A stretch of DNA of 7,103 nucleotides from an uncultured Sulfurimonas sp. (GTDB lineage Bacteria > Campylobacterota > Campylobacteria > Campylobacterales > Sulfurimonadaceae): positions 1-7,103 of the forward strand of contig CALDOC010000531.1 in NCBI GenBank assembly GCA_937914675.1. The letters are read 5' to 3'. Below are positions 1-5,535 of this stretch, in pieces. The position numbers were made by a program, and so were the translations under genes. The notes below the pieces were generated by a model, which had not been told where the DNA came from, ran no database searches, and saw nothing but the letters and a program-made list of their open reading frames with translations. Positions within the stretch are counted from its first letter, which is position 1. Each line of letters opens with the position of its first letter.

Positions 1-239
1 TTATAATTTTGACATTTTAAAATCTCTGTAAATAAGGAGTTTTAGTCTATTATTTCTACTAAAAACTGCTAAAATAAATAAATTGTCAATCGAATGGTAA
101 ATTTATGTAGATATTTTAATTGCGTATAAGGGAGTATCTGGGGAAAACTTGTAATTTGTTTGACAGCTGTAAAAGCTTATAAAAACACTCCTGATAAGAT
201 ATCTTTGTTGTAGTGGCATTCATAGCCATAGTCTAAGAA

Positions 240-1964
240 CTATGGATTACTAAACATAAGCGCTAGACGAATCTCATCATAAGAGACTTCATTGTTTAGA
301 GCCTCAAAAATTGGCTTTAATTTAAGCCTGCCACCTTCTGTGAACTCTTCTTTATTGTTATCTAGCTTTATTTTTGAAACAATGGCGTTGATTTTTTCAA
401 GTAGCTCGTCCTTAGGTCTAAATTTTTCAATGTCCAAGGGGATATTCTCCGCTCTTAATTTGTCAAAGTGTTTTATGATTGTACCCAAGGTCATTCCTCT
501 AAGGCTAACAAGCTCTTCAACGCTATTGACCTCCTTCACGCACTCCAAAGTTTGTAAATGATTTGGGACTTTGCTTTTTACTTCTATATCTTTGATTGCC
601 GAGAGTTTAATCTTCTCTTTTTCAATCTCAGTAATTTCAATCGTACCGCCTAATGAGCGTATGTAATCAGTAAAAATATTTTCTCTCTCCTGCGTAGAGA
701 TGGCTTGTATCTCCGAAGACGCGTTTTTTGACGCATTCTTTATACGGTCGTCTATGCTTAAAATAAGGGGATCGACTCTAAGAGCCATATCGTTAATGCC
801 CATCAAACGAAGTCCTTGAAGGCTTTTGATACGAGAGAGAGCCACATAGCCTTGTCCAGACTCAAACGTCTTTGAAAGATCGATTTCAGCGGCGTCTATC
901 GTCATGCCTTGTGACTTATGTATGGTGATGGCCCAAGCCAAACGAAGAGGGAGTTGAGAGACTTTAGCGCTTACTTCCCCTTTTGCGTTCTCTATCATCC
1001 AGTTCTCATTCATGACGGTGATGGACCTATTGCTTGAGAGCTTCACTATAGGCATTTTATTCTCTTTGTCAAATCCTGTAACGACTCCCGTCGTGCCGTT
1101 AACGTATCCAAACTCTTGATTGTTTTTAATAAAAAGAACAAGGGCGTCTTTTTTAAGAGTTATCTCTTGGGAGACTAAAGATGTTTTAAAAATCTTTTCT
1201 ACGTTTGCTTGAGAACCTGAGTCCTCACTCTTAAATACATGAGCAAGGCTTGGCAAAGCAAGCAACTCTTGCTGATTGATTCTATCTACGTCCATATTGT
1301 GGGTATAAAGCTTGGTTGGAGTAAATTCAATCGCTAGTGTTTGTTGAAAACGAGACTCTAAAAGCTCATGAGTTTTTTGGGTACTGCGTCCGGATCTAAT
1401 CTCATCTAAAATTAAAATGATGGGATCGTCAATCTGACGAAACTTTTTTTCCAAATAGCAGGTTCTTAACTCAAGCTCTTTCCATGAGGGAGATTGCCAT
1501 GAAAATCGCTTCCCTTGGTTGTTTTTTGAAACGGGGGGAAGTTGAAAAAAATCTCCCGACAAGATGACTTGAATCCCTCCAAAGGGCAGAGTGGAGTTTT
1601 TAAAAGCTTGTAGGATAAGGTCCATTGCCGTAAAAATCGTAGGGGCAATCATTGAAACCTCGTCAATAATCAATACCTTTAATTTGGAGAACTTAGTTTG
1701 TAGGTTCTTTTTGTTGAGTAAGGAGTCTAAAAACTCTTGGTCGACTCGCTCTCTTATTCCAAGAGAAAAAAAGGAGTGAATGGTCTGTCCACCAAGGTGC
1801 GAAGCCGCAATCCCCGTTGGCGCCAAAATAGTTGGATAAACCTTTCTCTCTTTGAGATAAGCGATAAATTGATTTAAAACATAAGTTTTTCCCGTTCCGG
1901 CGGAACCCGTCATAAAAACGTTTTTACCTGATTTTAATATTTCTAGACTGGTGGCTTGTTCCAT
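240..1964 (-). CDS. PIF1/RecD2-like superfamily 1B DNA helicase with C-terminal helix-turn-helix
   Basis: Predicted ATP-dependent 5'-3' DNA helicase of 574 aa, cytoplasmic, probably acting in replication, recombination or repair. All core motifs are visible: Walker A GSAGTGKT (residues 20-27), motif Ia APTGIAA (48-54) followed by the PIF1-typical TIHSFF (61-66), Walker B LIIDEVSM (98-105), motif III SGDFFQLPP (136-144), a FRQ motif (175-177), the UvrD_C_2-type motif AITIHKSQGMTID (345-357) and motif VI YVALSR (373-378). After about residue 410 comes a charged linker and then a helix-turn-helix-like segment (about 482-506, with LRGMTLGTIIKHF), as found at the end of many bacterial PIF1-like proteins. 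The ATG at 1964 is supported by an AAGGA ribosome site at 1971-1975 and by Walker A lying close to the N-terminus, as is normal in the family. The gene is 134 bp downstream of the ATPase gene on the same strand and could be co-transcribed with it, although a dyad and a possible promoter lie in the gap. No lesion is seen. The family call is firm; the cellular role is inferred. Confidence 0.93.
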   Translation of the reverse strand: MEQATSLEILKSGKNVFMTGSAGTGKTYVLNQFIAYLKERKVYPTILAPTGIAASHLGGQTIHSFFSLGIRERVDQEFLDSLLNKKNLQTKFSKLKVLIIDEVSMIAPTIFTAMDLILQAFKNSTLPFGGIQVILSGDFFQLPPVSKNNQGKRFSWQSPSWKELELRTCYLEKKFRQIDDPIILILDEIRSGRSTQKTHELLESRFQQTLAIEFTPTKLYTHNMDVDRINQQELLALPSLAHVFKSEDSGSQANVEKIFKTSLVSQEITLKKDALVLFIKNNQEFGYVNGTTGVVTGFDKENKMPIVKLSSNRSITVMNENWMIENAKGEVSAKVSQLPLRLAWAITIHKSQGMTIDAAEIDLSKTFESGQGYVALSRIKSLQGLRLMGINDMALRVDPLILSIDDRIKNASKNASSEIQAISTQERENIFTDYIRSLGGTIEITEIEKEKIKLSAIKDIEVKSKVPNHLQTLECVKEVNSVEELVSLRGMTLGTIIKHFDKLRAENIPLDIEKFRPKDELLEKINAIVSKIKLDNNKEEFTEGGRLKLKPIFEALNNEVSYDEIRLALMFSNP

Positions 1965-2034
1965 GTCGCTTCCTTGTTTATTTTTCCTATTTTATCTTTT
2001 CTTTGTCTATCGGTTGTGAAGGATGCCAAAAATA

Positions 2035-2067
2035 GAATATAATTTCTTAAAATAGAAACAAATATTC
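2035..2067. repeat. Two-part dyad upstream of the helicase gene
   Basis: A 33-bp dyad: GAATAT (2035-2040) pairs with ATATTC (2062-2067), and inside it TTTCT (2043-2047) pairs with AGAAA (2054-2058) around a 6-nt centre. AAAATAGAA also occurs directly repeated at 2029-2037 and 2049-2057, 20 bp apart. The dyad lies about 70-100 bp upstream of the helicase start, where an operator or promoter would sit. A weak TTGTTT/TATTCT pair with a 16-bp spacer overlaps it. The DNA is very AT-rich, so chance symmetry is a real alternative. Confidence 0.35.
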
Positions 2068-2098
2068 ATTGAAAGTCACATATCAACCTTGGGTTTGC

Positions 2099-3262
2099 TC
2101 ATAGTTTACTTACATATCTTCTTAAGAATGGATCTGTAATAATATATTTATTAGATTTTTTTTCGATAACGCCTGTAAGAAGAAGTGTTTTAACAATAGC
2201 ATTCGCGTTCTGTCTACTCACACCATGCTTCTCAAGCTCTTGAGTATGATTTTTACCTAGTGACAATGCTTTTAATGTTGTCATGTCGTGCTTTTTACCT
2301 CTGAACTTACTTAATTCAGCCGCGAAATAACTTTGCTCTTTTTTAAATACTTTGAGTGCAGCGGCTCTGATTGAAAAACAGTATGTGTTCATCTCTCCTT
2401 TAAGAAGAGCGTCAATTAGTACTTGCTGCGCGACTCTCACCATATAGTAAGGTATTCCTTGGCTTATCTCTTCAACTAGTTCTGCAAAGTCACTTGGAAT
2501 TGACACCTCTTTTGCATAAAACACTTCTTTAAATTTTTGTTGGAAATCTTTGGCTTTCATTACAGGAACTTCAATTTGAACAGCGAATTTATGAAAAGCT
2601 GAGTCTTTGTCGATAAATATTTTTGTCATTAGGGCATATTGAGAACCTGCAAATATAAAGAGAACGTTTTGCTGTACTTGAAAAACAGTTCTCATTGTTT
2701 CTATTAATTCATTTTTTGACTGAAGCTTGTCTATCTCTCCAAACTCGTCAATTATAAATAAAAACTTTTGTCCAATCTTTGCAGCTATCTGTTCTGGTAA
2801 TTCAAGAGCATACTCTAAAAGTTTATCTTCATTGGTTTCTTTTAGGAGTTTATCAGTTGTTTCAATAGAAATGTCATCTATTGTTAGTTTTATGCTTGTT
2901 AAGTGATTCATGAGTGTTTTAAAAAACTCTATACTACTCTCTTGTAACTTCTTAATAATACCTTTTATTCCAATGGCCCCATACGCTTCATCAATTATAT
3001 GTTCAGCCAAAGCTCTTTTGCTATGAATTTTCATTATATCTACAGAAATTATTTTCAAATGATATGTATTTCTATTGACAATCTCTGCGATAATTGAACT
3101 CTTGCCATATCTTCTAGGCGCAGTAAGAACAACAGATTGGGACATGCCTAAGTAAGAATCAATTTCTTGGATGATTTTTTTTCTTCCTAAAAAATCATTG
3201 CCTATCGCTATCTTGCCTGTTTGTAATGTTTTCATATTTATCCAAGTACTGAGATCTTTCAT
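2099..3262 (-). CDS. ATPase_2-type P-loop ATPase with C-terminal winged helix
   Basis: A 387-aa predicted cytoplasmic ATPase of the archaeal-type ATPase_2 (PF01637)/STAND-like group; its substrate or partner is unknown. The N-terminus has the family's FLGRKK lead-in (24-29). It is followed by a P-loop of the form APRRYGKSS (48-56), in which Ala replaces the first Gly, as is usual in this family. Walker B is FLFIIDEFGEI (167-177), and a sensor-like strand ends in FAGSQYAL (204-211). Residues about 325-375 look like a winged-helix DNA-binding or interaction domain, ending in the typical ITDPFLRRYV (375-384). No membrane segment is seen. The ATG at 3262 has no good Shine-Dalgarno. The ATG ten codons in (3233-3235) has only a weak GGAT before it, so the start is slightly uncertain. 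The gene is divergent from the AAA_14/DUF4143 gene and has its own strong promoter. Related proteins are often multicopy and found in mobile or defence-like loci, but no function can be assigned here. Confidence 0.88.
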   Translation of the reverse strand: MKDLSTWINMKTLQTGKIAIGNDFLGRKKIIQEIDSYLGMSQSVVLTAPRRYGKSSIIAEIVNRNTYHLKIISVDIMKIHSKRALAEHIIDEAYGAIGIKGIIKKLQESSIEFFKTLMNHLTSIKLTIDDISIETTDKLLKETNEDKLLEYALELPEQIAAKIGQKFLFIIDEFGEIDKLQSKNELIETMRTVFQVQQNVLFIFAGSQYALMTKIFIDKDSAFHKFAVQIEVPVMKAKDFQQKFKEVFYAKEVSIPSDFAELVEEISQGIPYYMVRVAQQVLIDALLKGEMNTYCFSIRAAALKVFKKEQSYFAAELSKFRGKKHDMTTLKALSLGKNHTQELEKHGVSRQNANAIVKTLLLTGVIEKKSNKYIITDPFLRRYVSKL

Positions 3263-3295
3263 TACAAAATTATATTTTACAAGTATGTAATGAAA
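3257..3295. repeat. Perfect 10-bp inverted repeat covering the ATPase start codon
   Basis: TTTCATTACA (3257-3266) and TGTAATGAAA (3286-3295) are perfect reverse complements separated by 19 nt. On the minus-strand transcript the 3' arm contains the ATG of the leftward ATPase gene, and the 5' arm lies within about 10 nt of the predicted transcription start. The leader could therefore fold into a hairpin that hides the start codon, or the same symmetry could be a protein-binding site in DNA. The arms are AT-rich, so the hairpin would be only moderately stable. Confidence 0.5.
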
Positions 3296-3307
3296 TATAT
3301 AACTACA

Positions 3308-3336
3308 ATTATAGCTAATTACTTATTTGTAGTCAA
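3308..3336 (-). promoter_or_regulatory. Sigma-70-type promoter for the leftward ATPase
   Basis: On the minus strand, TTGACT (3336-3331) and a perfect TATAAT (3313-3308) are separated by exactly 17 bp. This is close to the sigma-70 consensus. Transcription would begin near 3301 and give a leader of about 38 nt before the ATG at 3262. It is the best promoter match I found in the window. Its -35 element overlaps one arm of an 8-bp inverted repeat, which suggests repression. Confidence 0.7.
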
Positions 3337-3351
3337 TTGTTACACTACAAA
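3326..3351. promoter_or_regulatory. Operator-like inverted repeat over the -35 box
   Basis: TTTGTAGT (3326-3333) and ACTACAAA (3344-3351) form a perfect 8-bp inverted repeat with a 10-bp spacer, the geometry expected for a dimeric DNA-binding protein. The left arm overlaps the -35 hexamer of the leftward ATPase promoter. A third half-site, TTGTAGT on the minus strand, lies at 3308-3302 just past the -10 box. It is 42 bp, about four helical turns, from the equivalent half-site at 3350-3344. A repressor site is the simplest reading; no regulator gene is identified. Confidence 0.45.
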
Positions 3352-3393
3352 GTTAACTCAAGGGCTAATATATACGCAATGAAATTCATTATT

Positions 3394-3463
3394 TTCTTTG
3401 TCAAGCAAACTTCGCGTAGAATCCTCCTGGAATGGAGAAAAGCGGAAGCACATTGTCAAAGAA
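3394..3463. repeat. Nested imperfect inverted repeat of unknown role
   Basis: TTCTTTGTCAA (3394-3404) pairs with TTGTCAAAGAA (3453-3463), with a single central mismatch. Between them, CTTCGC can pair with GCGGAAG with one bulge, and a central CTCC-TGGAAT-GGAG hairpin closes the structure. Three stacked stems in 70 nt could be a small structured RNA, an insertion-sequence or MITE remnant, or recombination DNA. Neither a promoter nor a U-tract terminator is evident, so strand and function are undetermined. Confidence 0.35.
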
Positions 3464-3511
3464 TAGTGTCACTTTGTTAAACAAATTGATATGACAAATT
3501 AAATTGTATAT

Positions 3512-3839
3512 TTATCTATTGAAGTTCAGTACTATAAAATCAAGATTTGAAATAAATAAAATAACCTTACCGTCTTGAGTTTGTTCAACCACTACAATAG
3601 AGTTTTTTTCTAGCGAGGTTTCTCTTCTTTTGACATTGCTTTCATCGGCTTTGATTTGATTATTTTCAAGATACGCTCTCTTAAGATGTAAATCTTCTTG
3701 CTAGTATTATGTGTTTCGCATTTGAAAAGAGAGGCTTGTTGATGATGGAGGCGTAGTTGTCATCTTCTATTGATTGTTTGTTTGTTGAGATTGTAGTTGT
3801 TAAGTTAAGAATGTTATCTTTTTTCTCGTATAAGTATGA
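3512..3839 (-). pseudogene. Frameshifted 3' remnant of an unidentified gene
   Basis: Two minus-strand reading frames look like one coding sequence broken by a frameshift. The upstream frame (about 3839 to a stop at 3681-3683) reads through EKKDNILNLTTTIS, SIEDDNYASIINKPLFSN and AKHIILA. The downstream frame (about 3700 to a TAA at 3512-3514) continues as QEDLHLKRAYLENNQIKADE, NVKRRETSLEKNSIVVVEQT and DGKVILFISNLDF. The switch falls near 3699. The amino-acid composition and alternating charged/hydrophobic pattern look protein-like, and neither frame has a credible start with a ribosome site. The remnant would be about 105 residues of a C-terminal end. I do not recognise the family. Chance open frames remain possible. 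Confidence 0.33.
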
Positions 3840-3892
3840 TCTCTTTTTTTACACTAACTAAACTGTTTATGGTATGAACTCATGCGATAGGG

Positions 3893-4061
3893 ATGATTCA
3901 TAATATTTCTAATTATCTCTTTGGTGGTGCACTAAAAATTATAAAAGAGAGTTGGTGATTCGTATTGGAACAGGCTGCGTAATAATGGTAAATGTACAGA
4001 TGGTGGTTTTAAAAATTTGCGCAAAAGCATCAAGAAGTTATTTATTGGTGGCTTTATTTAG
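3893..4061 (+). pseudogene. Frameshifted C-terminal remnant of an unidentified gene
   Basis: Plus-strand remnant in two frames. The first frame, open from just upstream of an ATG at 3893, gives NISNYLFGGALKIIKESW and stops at 3956-3958. The second, open from 3945, gives RVGDSYWNRLRNNGKC followed by TDGGFKNLRKSIKKLFIGGF and stops at 4059-4061. Joining them near 3945 gives a continuous basic peptide of about 55 residues with a WNRLRNNGK-TDGGFKNL signature that looks like real protein, perhaps a DNA-binding tail. I cannot name the family. There is no ribosome site before the ATG, and the frame is broken, so it is not expected to be expressed. Confidence 0.33.
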
Positions 4062-4080
4062 ATGATTAACTTTAGATAAA

Positions 4081-4131
4081 TCATAATAATATCTATGATA
4101 ATTCATAATATATGATATAATAACTCATAAT
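4081..4131. repeat. Three TCATAAT direct repeats with exact 22-bp spacing
   Basis: TCATAAT starts at 4081, 4103 and 4125, giving two identical 22-bp steps, close to two helical turns. Inverted TATGA half-sites at 4094-4098 and 4111-4115 lie between them, and CATAATTATG at 4126-4135 is itself a perfect palindrome. The array brackets the extended -10 promoter and reaches the ribosome site of the AAA_14/DUF4143 gene. Same-face spacing suggests co-operative binding by a repressor. A stray TCATAAT at 3898-3904 shows that single copies can occur by chance in this AT-rich DNA. Confidence 0.45.
4113..4121 (+). promoter_or_regulatory. Extended -10 promoter for the AAA_14/DUF4143 gene
   Basis: TGATATAAT at 4113-4121 fits the extended -10 form TGnTATAAT with a perfect -10 hexamer. 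No convincing -35 lies 16-18 bp upstream, which is normal for extended -10 promoters. Transcription would start near 4128, leaving a leader of only about 16 nt with the GGAG ribosome site inside it. The promoter lies between two TCATAAT repeats, so a protein bound there would block RNA polymerase. Confidence 0.5.
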
Positions 4132-4143
4132 TATGGAGAAACT

Positions 4144-5391
4144 ATGTTTATACAAAGAAATATTAAATCCTTTATCTTAGAACTGCTAGAGTCCTTTAAA
4201 ATTGTTACCATCGCTGGACCGAGACAATCTGGCAAGACTACTCTGAGCAAAGAGATAGCTAAAGAACTCGGGTTTTCATACTACACGATGGATGACGAAA
4301 CAATATTAAAAGCCGCAAAAGAGGATCCTATAACGTTTGCTAAACAATTAGCGAAGTCACCTGCCGTCATAGATGAGATACAGATGGCGATAGAACTGGT
4401 AAAAGCGCTAAAAATGGTAGTGGATGAAGCAAACAGAAATGGGATGTTTCTTTTAACGGGGTCTGCCGATCTCTTTAAGATGAGCGCCATTAATGAGTCC
4501 CTAGCGGGGAGAATGGTAAGCGTCAATCTTTTTCCTTTTTCGCAGTATGAGTTACAGCGAAAAAGCGATAACTTGATAGATACGTTATTCAGCTCAACTA
4601 TTGCAGATGTAGATTTTAAAGCTATTGGTGTTGAAAATCAAGTTGACGTTATGGTTAGAGGTGGCTTTGCCGCCGTATATGACAAGTCCGAGAGAATATC
4701 TAACGCTTGGTTCGAGAGTTACATAGCGGCTCGCATAGAAAAGGACTTAAGTCTCATTAAACGAGTGAGTCAAGAGAACAAATCTGAGATATTTAAACTA
4801 CTCGCACTCTTAGCGCATACTAATGCAAATCTTTTAAAATACAACTCATTATCTCAACACTTAGCCATAAAAGACATGACAGTTAAATCAGACATAGAGA
4901 TACTTGAAGCTCTTTACTTAGTTAAAAGAGTAAATCCATATTTTACAAACAGAGGCAAACGAGAAGTTAAAACTCCTAAAATTCATTTTACAGATACAGG
5001 TTTAGCTTCACATCTTCTTGGCGTAGACAAGGAGGCGCTCCTTATAACGCAAAGGGAACAGCTAGGGAATCTAGTTGAAAACTTTATATATACAGAGCTT
5101 TTAAAACATACGACGTATTCTAAAAAAACTACTAAGATTTATCACTATAGAGACGCTGATTATGAGGTTGACTTTGTGCTAGAGCAGAGTAATACAAATA
5201 TAATAGGAATAGAAGTGAAATCTTCCACAAATATAAAAAGCTCAGAGCTAAGAGGACTTGTAAAACTTGCCCAGAACAGCGGAGATTTATTTAAAGGCGG
5301 GTATATTTTTTACATGGGTGAACATATAGTGCCGATGCAAAAAGATGGTTATAAATTTTTAGCGTTGCCCATTTCTGTTTTATTAAATTAG
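4144..5391 (+). CDS. AAA_14 family ATPase with DUF4143 (PD-(D/E)XK-like) C-terminal domain
   Basis: A 415-aa predicted cytoplasmic P-loop ATPase of the common AAA_14 + DUF4143 architecture, whose function is not established. The ATPase half has Walker A GPRQSGKT (25-32), Walker B AVIDEIQ (74-80), a sensor strand LLTGSADLF (103-111) and the family's SLAGRM (119-124). The C-terminal half has the DUF4143 landmarks PKIHFTDTGLASHLLG (278-293) and GNLVENFIYTELLK (308-321), then YRDADYEVDFVLE (335-347) and IGIEVKSS (354-361). Glu312, Asp343 and Glu357-x-Lys359 match the pattern of a PD-(D/E)XK nuclease-like core, so catalytic residues appear intact; nuclease activity itself is inferred. The start at 4144 has a GGAG site at 4135-4138. 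Length and motifs are normal for the family. The gene is alone on its strand, with its own repeat-covered promoter, and faces SelO convergently. Confidence 0.92.
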   Translation: MFIQRNIKSFILELLESFKIVTIAGPRQSGKTTLSKEIAKELGFSYYTMDDETILKAAKEDPITFAKQLAKSPAVIDEIQMAIELVKALKMVVDEANRNGMFLLTGSADLFKMSAINESLAGRMVSVNLFPFSQYELQRKSDNLIDTLFSSTIADVDFKAIGVENQVDVMVRGGFAAVYDKSERISNAWFESYIAARIEKDLSLIKRVSQENKSEIFKLLALLAHTNANLLKYNSLSQHLAIKDMTVKSDIEILEALYLVKRVNPYFTNRGKREVKTPKIHFTDTGLASHLLGVDKEALLITQREQLGNLVENFIYTELLKHTTYSKKTTKIYHYRDADYEVDFVLEQSNTNIIGIEVKSSTNIKSSELRGLVKLAQNSGDLFKGGYIFYMGEHIVPMQKDGYKFLALPISVLLN

Positions 5392-5477
5392 AGACATAAT
5401 CAAAGAATGGGTGAAATAAGTAAGTCTCAAGTATTCGTAGCTGTTTTAGGAGGTAGTGGATATAAGTTTGTACATGC

Positions 5478-5495
5478 AGTTGACACTAGTCAACT
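5478..5495. terminator. Possible bidirectional terminator between convergent genes
   Basis: AGTTGAC (5478-5484) and GTCAACT (5489-5495) form a perfect 7-bp stem with a 4-nt loop in the 144-bp spacer between the rightward ATPase (stop at 5391) and the leftward SelO gene (stop at 5536). The position suits a shared terminator. The plus-strand side is followed only by a pyrimidine-rich CUCUUCUUUC stretch rather than a clean U-tract, and the minus side has none, so termination would be weak or factor-assisted. Confidence 0.35.
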
Positions 5496-5535
5496 CACCT
5501 CTTCTTTCAGCCAGAGATGAGAGTTTGCGTTTTCA

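Larger units (their letters stand above)
3263..4143. other. Divergent intergenic region with decayed coding sequence
   Basis: This 881-bp spacer separates the two divergent ATPase genes and holds no intact gene. From left to right it contains the leftward gene's leader, promoter and palindromes (up to about 3351), a nested inverted repeat (3394-3463), a small TTTGT/ACAAA palindrome (3473-3485), a frameshifted minus-strand remnant (3512-3839), a frameshifted plus-strand remnant (3893-4061), and the repeat-rich promoter of the rightward gene (4081-4143). I see no tRNA, CRISPR repeat or clear insertion sequence in it. Confidence 0.7.

Noticed and set aside
9..37. A TTGACA at 9-14, and others at 84-89 (minus) and 160-165 (plus), as promoters in the left spacer
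   Set aside because: None has a good -10 hexamer at 16-18 bp spacing, and no gene starts follow.
1..104. A minus-strand open frame ending in a TAA at 1-3
   Set aside because: About 33 codons, without a start codon except four codons from its end and with AT-driven composition; no support as a gene.
200..239. A terminator for the helicase gene (AAGATATCTT palindrome at about 196-205; TGGC/GCCA pair near 214-228)
   Set aside because: Stems are short and no U-tract follows on the minus strand.
2006..2060. TTGTTT/TATTCT pair (16-bp spacer, minus strand) as the helicase promoter
   Set aside because: Only four of six bases match in each box; AT-rich DNA gives such matches easily, so it is mentioned only with the dyad.
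3473..3485. TTTGT-TAA-ACAAA palindrome as an insertion-sequence end or attachment site
   Set aside because: A 5-bp AT-rich arm alone is expected by chance, and no partner end or target duplication was found.
4281..4526. Open frames antisense to the four main genes (for example 292-561, 4281-4526, 5978-6163, 6184-6369)
   Set aside because: They lie wholly inside genes with clear family motifs, have no ribosome sites and show low-complexity translations typical of shadow frames.
5407..5520. A 37-codon plus-strand open frame starting ATG GGT GAA after the AAA_14/DUF4143 gene
   Set aside because: It has no ribosome site and contains the AGTTGAC/GTCAACT hairpin; the sequence resembles no family I know and is short enough to be chance.
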